NCBI RefSeq assembly: GCF_017312725.1 | Contig: NZ_BOPO01000002.1 | Span: forward strand, 1 to 64,000 | Origin: Actinocatenispora comari | Lineage (GTDB): Bacteria > Actinomycetota > Actinomycetes > Mycobacteriales > Micromonosporaceae | Direction of reading: 5' to 3' | DNA: 64,000 bases | Shown: piece after piece, positions 38,741 to 47,561 of the stretch | Layout of the letters: every line of letters starts with the position of its first letter | How positions within the stretch are numbered: position 1 is the stretch's first letter | Made by a program: the position numbers and the translations under genes | The notes under the pieces: model-generated | Seen by the model: the letters and a program-made list of their open reading frames with translations, nothing else | What the model was told of the DNA's origin: nothing | The model's database searches: none

Positions 38741-39146
38741 GGCCCGCCCACCGCACCGCACCGCACCGCCCCGCCCGGCGGCCTGTCGAGCTCCGGGCGG
38801 GTTGCGGTGCCGGCATACCGTGTCGGCGTCCGCACCTGTTGACGAACACGGCGCATCGAGCCACCGCGGTCCGGCGGGCTCGTCTTCCGGGGATTCCCCG
38901 GCGGCGCAGCCCCTAGCGTGACGGAAGGTCTCCCACTCGCGCGGAACGCGAGTGGGTGGGCGACCGCGAAACGACGCACACCTGGTGCCGTCGGTGCCGT
39001 GCGTGCGCAGCGGATCGGGACCGACGGACGATGCGACGAACAGCGCGGTCCGACACGTGTGCTCAACCCCAGGAGGCCGCGACGGAAAGGCGCTCGCACC
39101 GATCTGCCTTCCGGTCCCGACCTCCGCGGCGATCGGAGGCTGCCCG
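38741..39146. other. 406-bp intergenic region with three inverted repeats
   Basis: No gene is supported here. Three symmetric elements are visible. CCCGCCCGG (38770-38778) pairs with CCGGGCGGG (38793-38801) and is a likely terminator of the TetR gene. CCGGGGA-T-TCCCCGG (38887-38901) is a perfect palindrome. CCCACTCGCG (38932-38941) pairs with CGCGAGTGGG (38947-38956) around a 5-nt loop. The last two may be operators or leader structures of the ATP-grasp gene, since about 190 bp separate them from its start. Confidence 0.6.
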
Positions 39147-40457
39147 ATGGAGGGTTTCTCGTCCTCGCGGACGCGAGGTGTGGTGCTGGTTTCCAGTCAC
39201 GGTCCCGGAATCTCGATGCTGCCGGAGGCGGTACGCGACGCGGGACTGGCGCCGATGGCGGTGCTGGGGCGGGCCGCGGCGCCCGACGTGGTGACGCGGT
39301 TGCGGCCACAGCTCGACAAGTTGTCCCAGATCGACGATCCGACCGATCCGCAGGCGGTCGCCGACGCCGCGACCGCGCTGTGCGGCGGTACACCGGCCGC
39401 CGTCCTGTCGGTACACGACGGCACGATCGTCGCCGCGGCGGCCGCGGCCACGCTGCTCGGCCTGCCGGCCGCGCCACCCGCCGCGCTGGCCCGCGCGCGG
39501 CACAAGTACGCGGCGCGGCGCGCCCTGGCCGCCGCGGGTCTCACCGGCCCGCGCTTCGCGCTGCTGGACTCCGCCGAGGCCGCGGCCGCGGTGGCCGAAC
39601 AGGTCGGGTTGCCCGCGGTGCTGAAGCCGGTCAACGGCAGCGGCAGCAACCTGGTGCGCCGGGTCTCGGACGTCGCCGGCCTGGCCGCCGCGTACCGGGA
39701 GCTCGCCGCGGCCGCACCCGGCGCGCTGGGCGGCATGTACGACCAGAAGCTGGTCGACCCGGACACCGAGACGCGGCTGGATCCGACCCGGGTGTTCCTG
39801 GTCGAGTCGATGCTGACCGGTCGGGAGTACAGCGTCGAGCTGGTGCTGCGCGACGGCGAGCCGGAACCGGTGCTGGTGCTGGACAAGTTCCTGGTCGACG
39901 GCGACCACTTCGAGTGCGGGTTCTGTTGGCCGCCACTGGAACTGGCCGCCGACCGGGTCACCGCGCTGGCCGACACGGCGGTCGCCGCGGCGCGGGCCCT
40001 CGGGCTCGACCGCACCCTGGCGCACGTCGAGCTGTACGACGATCCGCGGCTCGGGCCGACCGTGGTCGAGGTCAACGCCGGTCGTGGCGGCGGCCAGCTG
40101 ATCGGCCCGCTGACCGCGGTGGCGACCGGCGTCGACCCGCGGGCCGAGCTGATCGCGCTCGCCACCGGTGGGCCGCGGCCGCAGCGATCGGCGCCCACGC
40201 TGCCGCCACCGCTCGCCACCCTCACCGTCTTCGGCCGCGAGTCCGGTCGGCTGGTGGCGATCGAGGGGCTGGACGAGGCACGCATCCACCCGGACGTGAT
40301 CAGCACCGTGGTCGCCACCGCCATCGGCGAACACCTCGACCACAGCTACGAGACGTTCCCGATCAACTTCCTGGTCGCCGGGCTGGAGACGCGCGACGAG
40401 CTGGCCCAGACGTACCAGGAACTCGCCGACACCGTGCACCTCGTCGTCGAGCCGTGA
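39147..40457 (+). CDS. ATP-grasp ligase
   Basis: The protein has 436 residues. An N-terminal pre-ATP-grasp domain is followed by ATP-grasp sequence: ARARHKYAARRALAAAGL, AVLKPVNGSGSNLVRRVSD (ATP-binding Lys and loop), ESMLTGREYSVELV, and VEVNAGRGGGQL with the metal-binding Glu and Asn. The family ligates a carboxylate to an amine or thiol through an acylphosphate, for example in dipeptide or amino-acid ligation. The ATG at 39147 follows GGAGGC; the 65 upstream in-frame residues look like translated leader. It is convergent with the dehydrogenase at 40776. Its proximity suggests it may tailor the NRPS product or build an amino-acid unit. Confidence 0.9.
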   Translation: MEGFSSSRTRGVVLVSSHGPGISMLPEAVRDAGLAPMAVLGRAAAPDVVTRLRPQLDKLSQIDDPTDPQAVADAATALCGGTPAAVLSVHDGTIVAAAAAATLLGLPAAPPAALARARHKYAARRALAAAGLTGPRFALLDSAEAAAAVAEQVGLPAVLKPVNGSGSNLVRRVSDVAGLAAAYRELAAAAPGALGGMYDQKLVDPDTETRLDPTRVFLVESMLTGREYSVELVLRDGEPEPVLVLDKFLVDGDHFECGFCWPPLELAADRVTALADTAVAAARALGLDRTLAHVELYDDPRLGPTVVEVNAGRGGGQLIGPLTAVATGVDPRAELIALATGGPRPQRSAPTLPPPLATLTVFGRESGRLVAIEGLDEARIHPDVISTVVATAIGEHLDHSYETFPINFLVAGLETRDELAQTYQELADTVHLVVEP

Positions 40458-40489
40458 CGCCCCGGCCGTGGGCGCCCCGGGACCCGCGC

Positions 40490-40720
40490 TCACGGCCGCA
40501 CACCTATGGCAGCGCCCGCCGCGCCCCACCAGCGAGCGCCATCGACGTCGTCGAGGAGCCAGCGCGCCACGGCGGCCGCGGTCGCGACGGCAGCGCCGTC
40601 GCTCGCGAACTCCCGTCGTACCGCGAGCCGACGTTCCCGCGCATCCCGGACGGCGCCGTCCATCTGGTCGGCCGGCCAGCCGCGGGCGGCGAGGCGCGCC
40701 CGCCGGTGTCGTTCCGCCAC
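40490..40720 (-). CDS. Possible small hypothetical protein
   Basis: A GTG-started frame of 76 residues (VAERHRRARLAARGWPADQM onwards, ending WWGAAGAAIGVRP) lies in the gap between the ATP-grasp and dehydrogenase genes. The composition is protein-like (GWPADQMDGAVRDARERRLA), but the GGGAGG lies immediately against the start, and no family is recognised. It may be noncoding. Nothing else is seen in 40458-40775. Confidence 0.25.
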   Translation of the reverse strand: MAERHRRARLAARGWPADQMDGAVRDARERRLAVRREFASDGAAVATAAAVARWLLDDVDGARWWGAAGAAIGVRP

Positions 40721-40775
40721 CCTCCCGCGTCGCCTCGTTGCCACGCCGGCCGGTCGAACGGCAAGCGTTCGGGGA

Positions 40776-41840
40776 TCACTCGGGCCGGGGTGGTCGGGCG
40801 CGAAGAGCGGCGCGCAGGGCGGACAGCGCGGTGTGCGCGTCGTCGAGGGCGGCGGCCGGGAAACCGGCGGCGAGATCCGGAGCGTGGCCGGCGAGCGCGG
40901 CGGCGACGCGCTGGCCGTACACCACCTGGGATCCGTCGACCCAGACGCCGTCGCGGCGGCTCCAGTCCTCGTTGAGGGCGACGGCCCCGGCCCGGTCGAG
41001 GGCCGGCGGCAGGTCGAGGGCGACGGTGCCGCGGCCCAGCCGTACCGGATAGCCCCCGGGCAGGCCCAGCGGGCCGGGCACGCTCGCCGTCGACTCGGTG
41101 GCACCGAGCAGGCCCAGCAGTACCCGGGCCGAGGCGAGCCCGGTGACCTCGTTGAGCATCTCCCGGGGGGTGCCACGCTGCCCGGCGAGCCGGGCCGACA
41201 CGTCCGGGATCCGTTCGGTACCAACGAAGGCCCGTGCCTCGGCGGTGGGGTCGTCCGGCGCGTGCAGGTGCCAGTGGTGCCCGACCACGCGCAGCGGCCC
41301 GCCGGCGGGCAGCGTCGCGGCCAGCGAGGCGGCGAGGATGCCGACGTTCCCGACCCCGCACAGCGGCGCGGTGCCACGGGCGGCGAGCAGCGGATTGACC
41401 GCATCGGGCAGGCTCGCGTTGACCAGCCAGCCGCCGTGCTCGGCGAGCGCCTCGGCGACCCGCGCGGCGACCACCGCCTGGAACGGTACGGTGAGTGCGA
41501 AGCCGGCGTCCGCCAGCAGATCCGTCCAGGCCGACCGGGCCCGCTGCGGCTCCCACGGCGACTGCGGCGAGGTGATCGAGGCGACGCCGACCGGCCGGTA
41601 CCGGGTGGCCAGCCGGTCCAGCGTCGCCCGGTCGGTGGCGTCACCGACCTCGACCTGCACGGTCACCGGTCGGCCCGCGAGCCGCGCGCGGGTGGCGGTC
41701 AGGTAGCCCAGCCGGGCGGCCCGGTCCGGGTCGCGGCCGACCAGCACCAGCCGCAGCGGTTCCGGTGCGAGCACGGCGATCGAGCCGCACACCGAACCCG
41801 CCAGCGAACCGGTACCGAGGATCACCAGCGTGTCGGTCAC
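40776..41840 (-). CDS. Rossmann-fold NAD(P)-dependent dehydrogenase-like protein
   Basis: The protein has 354 residues. It starts VTDTLVILGTGSLAGSVCGS, with the Gly-rich dinucleotide-binding turn and an acidic/Arg region (LVGRDPDRAARL) typical of NAD(P)-binding. The middle (GGWLVNASLPDAVNPLL, GVGNVGILAASLA) resembles saccharopine- or shikimate-dehydrogenase-type proteins, but no family can be named. The GTG start has GGAGGAG 8 nt upstream and overlaps by GTGA the small ORF that follows the aminotransferase. With the aminotransferase it probably forms a two-step amino-acid pathway. Confidence 0.7.
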   Translation of the reverse strand: MTDTLVILGTGSLAGSVCGSIAVLAPEPLRLVLVGRDPDRAARLGYLTATRARLAGRPVTVQVEVGDATDRATLDRLATRYRPVGVASITSPQSPWEPQRARSAWTDLLADAGFALTVPFQAVVAARVAEALAEHGGWLVNASLPDAVNPLLAARGTAPLCGVGNVGILAASLAATLPAGGPLRVVGHHWHLHAPDDPTAEARAFVGTERIPDVSARLAGQRGTPREMLNEVTGLASARVLLGLLGATESTASVPGPLGLPGGYPVRLGRGTVALDLPPALDRAGAVALNEDWSRRDGVWVDGSQVVYGQRVAAALAGHAPDLAAGFPAAALDDAHTALSALRAALRARPPRPE

Positions 41841-41938
41841 CCGGTCTCCTCCGCATCGTCGGACACGCCATCGGGCAAGTCGTCGGACACGCCGTCGGAC
41901 ACGCCGTCGAGCACGTCGTCGGGCACGTCGTCGGTCAT
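41837..41938 (-). CDS. Candidate 33-residue acidic repeat peptide
   Basis: ATG at 41938 overlaps the stop of the preceding 16-residue ORF; the TGA overlaps the GTG of the dehydrogenase. The peptide is Met-Thr followed by seven tetrapeptides of the form Asp-[Asp/Gly]-[Val/Leu/Ala]-X (DDVP, DDVL, DGVS, DGVS, DDLP, DGVS, DDAE) and ETG. The DNA is a degenerate 12-bp tandem repeat. It has no strong ribosome binding site and would depend on coupling. It could be a ribosomal scaffold or precursor peptide for the LanB-like enzyme, or only a slippage-made spacer carrying the GGAGGAG of the next gene. Confidence 0.3.
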   Translation of the reverse strand: MTDDVPDDVLDGVSDGVSDDLPDGVSDDAEETG

Positions 41939-41985
41939 TCCGCCGCCGCGACGAGCAACGCGGTCATGACGAACAGCGCGGTCAT
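41935..41985 (-). CDS. Candidate 16-residue ORF after the aminotransferase
   Basis: The ATG overlaps the aminotransferase stop and the TGA overlaps the next ATG, both as ATGA. The peptide is MTALFVMTALLVAAAE, hydrophobic and partly repeated (MTALFV/MTALLV). It is more likely a coupling element than a functional peptide. Confidence 0.15.
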   Translation of the reverse strand: MTALFVMTALLVAAAE

Positions 41986-43319
41986 CCGGTCACGTACTCG
42001 TCGGCCACGGCCAGTGCCTCGTCGACCGCGGCCAGCCCCTCCGCCAGGTCGGCCTCGTCGATGATCAGCGGCGGGGCCAGCTGCAGCCGGTTGAAGTGGG
42101 TGAACGGCCAGACCCCGCGCCGCTTGCAGGCCGCGAGCACCCGCGACATCGGCTCCGCGGCCGGCCCGGATGCGTTGTACGGCACCAGCATCCGCCGGCT
42201 GTCCCGATCGGCGACCAGCTCGATCGCCCAGAACAGGCCGCGCCCGCGAACCTCGCCGACCGACGGGTGCGCCGCGGCGATCTTCGCCAGCGCCGGCGCC
42301 ACCACGGTCTCGCCCAGCCGGCGGGCCCGGGCCGGGATGTCGTCGTCCTCGAACACCCGCACCGACTCGGCGGCCACCGCGCACGCCAGCGGATGCCCCG
42401 AGTACGTCAGGCCGCCCGGGTACGCGTGGTCGGCGAAACTCGCCGCGATCGCCGGGGACAGCACCACCCCGCCGAGCGGCACGTAGCCGGAGTTGACGCC
42501 CTTGGCGAAGGTCAGCAGGTCGGGCACGACGTTCCAGGCGTCGACCGCGAACCACTCCCCGACCCGACCGAACCCGACCATCACCTCGTCGGCGACCAGC
42601 AGGATCCCGTACCGGTCGCACAGCTCCCGGACGCCGGCCAGGTAGCCGTCCGGCGGGACCAGCACGCCGTTGGTACCGACCACCGGCTCCAGCAGGATGG
42701 CCGCCACCTGGTCCGGCCCCTCGAAGCAGATCACCTGCTCCAGGTGCTCCAGCGCCCGGTCCCGCTCCTCCGCCTCGGTGGTGGCATGGAACGCCGAGCG
42801 GTAGAGGTAGGGCCCGAAGAAGTGCACCACGCCGGGGATGCCGGGCTCGCTGGCCCAGCGCCGCGGCTCGCCGGTGGCGGTGACCGCGCCGGCGGTCGCC
42901 CCGTGGTACGAGCGGTACGCGGCGAGGATCTTGTGCCGCCCGCTGTGCAGCCGGGCCAGCCGGATCGCGTTCTCCACCGCCTCGGCGCCGCCGGTGGTGA
43001 AGAAGACGGTGTCCAGCTCACCCGGGGCGTGCGTGGCGATCAGCCGGGCCGCCTCGGCCTTAACGTCGGTGGCGTGGTTGGGCGACACCGTGCACAGCCG
43101 GTCGGCCTGCCGGTGGATCGCGGCCACCAGGCGCGGATGCTGCAGGCCGAGGTTGGCGTGCACCAGCTGCGAGGCGAAGTCCAGGTAGCTGGCGCCGGTG
43201 TCGTCGGTGAACCGGGCGCCGGCACCGCCGGTCACCACGACCGGCTCGATCCGCGCCTGCGCGGCCCACGGATAGAACACGTGTCGGCGATCGATCTCGC
43301 GGCTGGTCCGGTCCACCAT
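41982..43319 (-). CDS. Class III (omega) aminotransferase
   Basis: The protein has 445 residues, the usual length. It has TTGGAEAVENAIRLAR (PLP phosphate site), the YRSYHGATAGAV motif, LLVADEVMVGFGR (Asp holding the pyridine nitrogen), TFAKGVNSGYVPLGG with the Schiff-base lysine, and YSGHPLACA. Relatives use beta-alanine, taurine, diamines or other omega-amino groups with pyruvate or 2-oxoglutarate. The start at 43319 follows GGGAGG; an ATG 16 codons upstream has no such site. It is the first gene of a leftward operon with two tiny ORFs and the dehydrogenase. A role in making or consuming beta-alanine-type units fits panD nearby but is inference. Confidence 0.93.
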   Translation of the reverse strand: MVDRTSREIDRRHVFYPWAAQARIEPVVVTGGAGARFTDDTGASYLDFASQLVHANLGLQHPRLVAAIHRQADRLCTVSPNHATDVKAEAARLIATHAPGELDTVFFTTGGAEAVENAIRLARLHSGRHKILAAYRSYHGATAGAVTATGEPRRWASEPGIPGVVHFFGPYLYRSAFHATTEAEERDRALEHLEQVICFEGPDQVAAILLEPVVGTNGVLVPPDGYLAGVRELCDRYGILLVADEVMVGFGRVGEWFAVDAWNVVPDLLTFAKGVNSGYVPLGGVVLSPAIAASFADHAYPGGLTYSGHPLACAVAAESVRVFEDDDIPARARRLGETVVAPALAKIAAAHPSVGEVRGRGLFWAIELVADRDSRRMLVPYNASGPAAEPMSRVLAACKRRGVWPFTHFNRLQLAPPLIIDEADLAEGLAAVDEALAVADEYVTG

Positions 43320-43452
43320 GCGCCCTCCCCGGCTCGACGGTGCCCCCACGGTAACGACCTGCGCCACCGCGGGCAGCCCCGTGACCTCGGAACGGCCCGA
43401 AACAGGGCAATCGTCGGACCCGCAACGCTTCCCGGCGTACGACGGCGCCCCG

Positions 43453-44628
43453 TCAGCGCGCGGCCGGTGCCGGTGCGCCGGTCATCGCCGCGCGGTACAG
43501 GGCGGGCAGCGCGTCGTCGAGCGGATGGTGCCGCGGGCGGCCGGCGGCGTCGAGTCGGTTGGGGCGCATCAGGTTGACCGCGATCGACAGTTGCCGGCCA
43601 CCGTCGGCTCGGGTCAGCGAGATCGCCCCGCCGCCCCAGACCGAACCGTCGTGGCCCCAGAACGTGCCGTGCCCGGGCACCTCGACCCGGTGCAGGCCCA
43701 GCCCGTACCGGATCGTCCTGCCCTCGAAGGAGATCACCGGGCCGGTGCGCTGCATCTGCGCCAGCGACGACGGGGCGACGATCGCACCGGCCAGCAGCAG
43801 ACCGAAGAACCGGTTCAGGTCGGCCATGGTGGCGATCAGCGACGCGGCCGGGCCGACCCACGACATGTCGAACACGCTGTAGTCGCGGGGCGGGTCGATC
43901 ATGCCGAACCAGGACTCGTAGAGCCTCGAGTGCGGCCCGTCGATGCCGGTGCCGGCCGGCAGTACGGTGTCGCGCAGCCCGGCACGCTCGATCACCTGCT
44001 CGGTGATGTAGCGCTCGGCGCTGGTGCCGGTGACGTGCCCGAGCAGCTCGCACAGCAGCAGGTAGTTGGTGTTCGAGTACACGCCGGGCGAGCCGCCCGG
44101 CGCGCCCACCGGCGGCGCCGCCACACCCATCCCGATCAGCTCGACCGGATCGAACCGGGTGAACCGGTGCTCGTCCAGGCTGGCCGGGCTCGTCTCGCCG
44201 ATCGCCGGGAACGCCCGCAGCGACGGGTACGCGTACGGCAGGTAGTCGCGCAGGCCGCTGGTGTGGCCGAGCAGCATCCGCACCGTGATCGCCTCGCCGC
44301 GGGCGCCCGGCACGAGCCGGGGCAGGTAGTGGCCGATCGGCGTGTCCAGGCCGAGCTGGCCCTGCTCGACCTGCTGGAGCACCGCGGCGGCGGTGAAGGT
44401 CTTGGTGATGCTGCCGACCCGGTGCCGCAGGTCGGGGCTGGCCGGGCGGCCGGTGTCGAGGTCGGCGACGCCGGCGGCGCCACGCCACACCTGGTCGCCG
44501 TCACGTACCTCGGCGAACACGCCGGGCATGCCGGCGCGATGCACCTCGTCCAGGGCGGCCTGCAGCGTGGCGCCCATCGTCGCCGCGTCGTTGCCGGAGC
44601 GCACCCGCGGCGCCGTCTGCTCGGTCAT
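43453..44628 (-). CDS. Serine hydrolase, beta-lactamase/D-Ala-D-Ala carboxypeptidase family
   Basis: The protein has 391 residues with no signal peptide. The SxxK motif is VGSITKTF near residue 72, the YxN motif is YSNTNY near 186, and the third motif is the His form GHDGSVWGG near 323. These define class C-like serine hydrolases, which act on peptides or esters. It is preceded by GGGGGAGAG and is divergent from a TetR-type regulator with a shared operator, so it is probably induced by the regulator's ligand. Confidence 0.9.
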   Translation of the reverse strand: MTEQTAPRVRSGNDAATMGATLQAALDEVHRAGMPGVFAEVRDGDQVWRGAAGVADLDTGRPASPDLRHRVGSITKTFTAAAVLQQVEQGQLGLDTPIGHYLPRLVPGARGEAITVRMLLGHTSGLRDYLPYAYPSLRAFPAIGETSPASLDEHRFTRFDPVELIGMGVAAPPVGAPGGSPGVYSNTNYLLLCELLGHVTGTSAERYITEQVIERAGLRDTVLPAGTGIDGPHSRLYESWFGMIDPPRDYSVFDMSWVGPAASLIATMADLNRFFGLLLAGAIVAPSSLAQMQRTGPVISFEGRTIRYGLGLHRVEVPGHGTFWGHDGSVWGGGAISLTRADGGRQLSIAVNLMRPNRLDAAGRPRHHPLDDALPALYRAAMTGAPAPAAR

Positions 44629-44645
44629 CTCTCCCCCTGATTTCG

Positions 44646-44688
44646 CTACTTCGAGTTTCGATACCTAAGGTAGCGCAACTCGAGGTAG
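44646..44688. promoter_or_regulatory. TetR operator between serine hydrolase and regulator
   Basis: Inverted repeats lie between the divergent starts. CTACTTCGAGTT (44646-44657) pairs with AACTCGAGGTAG (44677-44688), one mismatch, and the centre TACCT-A-AGGTA (44662-44672) is itself symmetric. The nested symmetry suggests two TetR dimers or a dimer plus a core promoter. Confidence 0.7.
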
Positions 44689-44697
44689 GGTGCAGCC

Positions 44698-45330
44698 ATG
44701 ACGCCGACCACAGCCCGTCGATCACCAGGCCGACCCCGCGCCGGCGTCAACCAGGCGGTGTACGCCGCGACCCTGCGCACGGTGCACGACGTCGGCTACG
44801 CCCGCGCCACCGTCGAGCGCATCGCCGCCGCCGCCGGCATCGCCAAGACCACCGTCTACCGGCGCTGGCCGACCAAGGGCGCGCTGATCGTCGACTGCCT
44901 GCTCGACGCGTTCGGCCCGGCACCGCTGGGCGCCACCGACCCGGGCACCGCGACCGGCACCGCCGGGGGCAACACCGAGTCGGGCACGGATCTCGGTTCC
45001 GCCGAGCGGGGTGCGCTGATCGAGTCCGGCATCCGCTGGATCGCCGGCAGGATCGGCCAACCGGGTGTCGGCGACGCGTTCGCCGGCGTGTTCAGTGACG
45101 CGGTGAGCGACCCCGCGCTGCGCGAGCTCCTCGCCAGCCGCTTCCAGGACCCGTACCGGCAGGCCCTGCAGGAGGCGCTCGGCGAGCCCGAGCAGCGCGT
45201 GCTGTTCCTCATCGACACCGTCGTCGGCACCCTGCTGCACCGGCTGGGCATGACCGGCGAACCGATGTCCGACACCGACGTCGACGCGCTGGTCGCCATG
45301 GTCCGCCGCTTCTTCGCCGCGCCGGAGTGA
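44698..45330 (+). CDS. TetR-family transcriptional regulator
   Basis: The protein has 210 residues. The N-terminal helix-turn-helix includes HDVGYARATVERIAAAAGIA and KTTVYRRWPTKGAL, typical of TetR proteins with a C-terminal TetR_C-like domain (FLIDTVVGTLLHRL). ATG at 44698. It is divergent from the serine hydrolase and convergent with the hydrolase at 45346; a small GGGCG/CGCCC hairpin lies in the 15-bp gap. Confidence 0.92.
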   Translation: MTPTTARRSPGRPRAGVNQAVYAATLRTVHDVGYARATVERIAAAAGIAKTTVYRRWPTKGALIVDCLLDAFGPAPLGATDPGTATGTAGGNTESGTDLGSAERGALIESGIRWIAGRIGQPGVGDAFAGVFSDAVSDPALRELLASRFQDPYRQALQEALGEPEQRVLFLIDTVVGTLLHRLGMTGEPMSDTDVDALVAMVRRFFAAPE

Positions 45331-45345
45331 GGGCGGTACGCCCGT

Positions 45346-46266
45346 TCAGCGGTGCAGCAGATCGCCGCAGAACGAGCGGATGGACCGGTTGACCAGTTCG
45401 GCGCGCTCCCACGGCAGGAAGTGGCCGGCCCCGTTGACCCAGAACGGCCCGACCGCCTCGGGGAACGCGATCGCGCACCGCTGCTCGGCGTGCTCGCCCC
45501 GGGTCACCTGGTCCGCGCCGATCAGCACCAGGGCCGGCTGCCGTACCGGCCGGTCGATCAGCTCCGGCGCGGACACCGGCCGCGTGCCCGCCAGCACCTC
45601 GTAGTCGGCGAACGCGGCGCGCAGCCGGGCCGCGTCGGCGTACGGCTCGGTCAGGAACGCCAGGTCCGCCTCGTCGAACGCGTCCGGCGGGCACCAGAGC
45701 CGATGGCCGTAGAACTCCCCGACGTACCGGCGGCGCCGCTCCGGTGTGTTCAGCTCGGCGACGAGCTCGTCCGCGTGGTGCCCCTGCCGGCGCTGGTAGT
45801 CGTACACGGCCGGCTTCGGCGGGCTCGGCGGGATCCCGGCCGCGGCGTACGCCTCCGGCAGGTCGGGCATCGAGTCGTCCAGGATCACCAGCCGATCGAC
45901 CCGGTCCGGGTACCGGTTGGCCAGGTCGATGGCGACCATCGCGCCCAGGTCATGCCCGGCGACCACCGCCGAGCGCCAGCCGAGCCGGTCGAACAGGGCG
46001 GTGAGGTCGGCGTCGAACGCGGCGAAGTCGTACCAGCCGTCGGGCGCGAAGTCCGAGTCGCCGTAGCCGCGCAGATCCGGCGCCACCACGTCGAACCCGG
46101 CGGCCGCCAGCGGCAGCAGGTTGTGCGACCAGATCCGGCTGGTGCACGGAAAGCCGTGCACCAGCAGCAACGGCACCCCGCCCGCGCCGCGGCGGCGCAC
46201 GGCGAGCCGGTGCCCCTCGCGTACCTCGATCCGGACCGGCGCGACGACCTCGGTGGGAACGACCAT
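45346..46266 (-). CDS. Alpha/beta hydrolase, epoxide hydrolase/haloalkane dehalogenase-like
   Basis: The protein has 306 residues. It has LLLVHGFPCTSRIW (oxyanion hole HGFP), DLRGYGDSD, and VVAGHDLGAMVA, where an Asp nucleophile replaces Ser as in epoxide hydrolases and haloalkane dehalogenases. VNGAGHFLPWERAE holds the catalytic His. It probably hydrolyses epoxides or haloalkanes by an alkyl-enzyme ester. It lies 35 bp downstream of the MFS gene in a leftward arsR-MFS-hydrolase set. Confidence 0.88.
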   Translation of the reverse strand: MVVPTEVVAPVRIEVREGHRLAVRRRGAGGVPLLLVHGFPCTSRIWSHNLLPLAAAGFDVVAPDLRGYGDSDFAPDGWYDFAAFDADLTALFDRLGWRSAVVAGHDLGAMVAIDLANRYPDRVDRLVILDDSMPDLPEAYAAAGIPPSPPKPAVYDYQRRQGHHADELVAELNTPERRRRYVGEFYGHRLWCPPDAFDEADLAFLTEPYADAARLRAAFADYEVLAGTRPVSAPELIDRPVRQPALVLIGADQVTRGEHAEQRCAIAFPEAVGPFWVNGAGHFLPWERAELVNRSIRSFCGDLLHR

Positions 46267-46301
46267 GCCACTGGTGTACCCGATCGCCGGCCGGTTCGCG
46301 A

Positions 46302-47561
46302 TCAGTCCAGCTCGGCCAGCGCGCGCAGGCGTACGAACGGGCTGGCCAACAGCCAGAGCACCGACAGCGCGCCGAGCAGGCCGGCGCCGACCAGGACCGG
46401 GGTCAGGCCGAGCCGTGCGGCGGCGACACCGCCGACCAGCGCACCGACCGGCCGGATGCCGTAGTTGACGGTCGAGTACGCGCCGGCGACCCGGGCCCGC
46501 ATGTCGTCGCGGGTGACGGTGGTGCGTACCGCGTTGTTGTTGACGTCGAACAGCATCACCCCGAAGCTCGACACCGCCTCGACGCCGGCCAGTACCAGCA
46601 GGCCGGGCAGGCCGGGGCTGGCCAGCGCCAGGCCGGCGAACGGCAGGCAGTAGAGCACGGCACCCAGCCCGATGGTGCGTCCGGTGCCCAGCAGCGCGGC
46701 GATCCGGCCGGACACCAGCGCGCCGAGCAGTCCGCCGATCGCGCCGACGGCGAGCGCGCCGCCGATCGGCCCGGCGCCCAGGTGCAGCCCGCGGGTCGCG
46801 TACAGCACCAGCAGCGCCTGCACCACGAACGCGGCGAAGTTCATCGTGGTCGAGCAGCCGAGGCTGGCCCGCAGGTACGGATGGCGTCGCAGGTAGCGCA
46901 CGCCGGCGCGCAGCCGCCGCAGGTACGGCTCGGAGTCGGCGGCGCCGGCGCCGGCGTCCGCGACCGGCACGGTACCGATCGCGACCGCCGAGACCAGGAA
47001 CGTCACCGCGTCGGCGAGCATCGCGAACGGCGCGGTCAGCAGCTGGACCAGCGCGCCGCCGAGCGCCGGACCGGCGATGTTCGCGGCCGAGTTCGTGGTG
47101 GACAGCAGCGAGTTCGCGGTGACGTACTGGCTGCGCGGCACCACCCGGACGAAGAACCGCTGGTGCGAGGTGCCGTACAGGACCGCGCCGGCACCCAGCA
47201 CCAGCCCCACCCCGTACAGCAGCGGCATCGATAGCAGGCCGAACGCCGCGGCGACCGGTACCGCCGCGACGGTCAGGCACTGCGCCACGTTCGCCACGAT
47301 CAGCGGGCGGCGCACCCGGCGCAGCCGGTCCACCCCGGTACCCACCAGCAGCGACAGCAGCTGCGGGGCCCAGAGCACCGCGGTCAGCACACCGAGTTGC
47401 CCGGAGCCCGCGTGCAGCGTGGTCGCCGCGAGGTACGGCATCGCCAGCGCGGAGATCTGGTCGCCGAACATGGACGTGGCGTGCCCGACCCAGTAGCGCA
47501 GGAACCGCCCGTTGCGGCGGATCGGCCCCGCCTCGACGGTCGCCACGGCGGGTGGGCTCAC
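46302..47561 (-). CDS. MFS transporter
   Basis: The protein has 419 residues with about 12 hydrophobic helices. It begins with RFLRYWVGHATSMFGDQISA and carries SLLVGTGVDRLRRVRRPL, the family's loop 2-3 motif. It is of the enterobactin-exporter-like MFS_3 type and likely exports drugs or metabolites. The GTG at 47561 overlaps the stop of the ArsR gene by GTGA, so the two are translationally coupled; exporter expression is thus probably under the palindrome at 48141. Confidence 0.92.
   Translation of the reverse strand: MSPPAVATVEAGPIRRNGRFLRYWVGHATSMFGDQISALAMPYLAATTLHAGSGQLGVLTAVLWAPQLLSLLVGTGVDRLRRVRRPLIVANVAQCLTVAAVPVAAAFGLLSMPLLYGVGLVLGAGAVLYGTSHQRFFVRVVPRSQYVTANSLLSTTNSAANIAGPALGGALVQLLTAPFAMLADAVTFLVSAVAIGTVPVADAGAGAADSEPYLRRLRAGVRYLRRHPYLRASLGCSTTMNFAAFVVQALLVLYATRGLHLGAGPIGGALAVGAIGGLLGALVSGRIAALLGTGRTIGLGAVLYCLPFAGLALASPGLPGLLVLAGVEAVSSFGVMLFDVNNNAVRTTVTRDDMRARVAGAYSTVNYGIRPVGALVGGVAAARLGLTPVLVGAGLLGALSVLWLLASPFVRLRALAELD

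Noticed and set aside
43453-44628. Beta-lactam resistance enzyme
   Set aside because: It has the serine-hydrolase motifs but no signal peptide and a GHDG third motif common in esterase-like family members, so resistance cannot be claimed.
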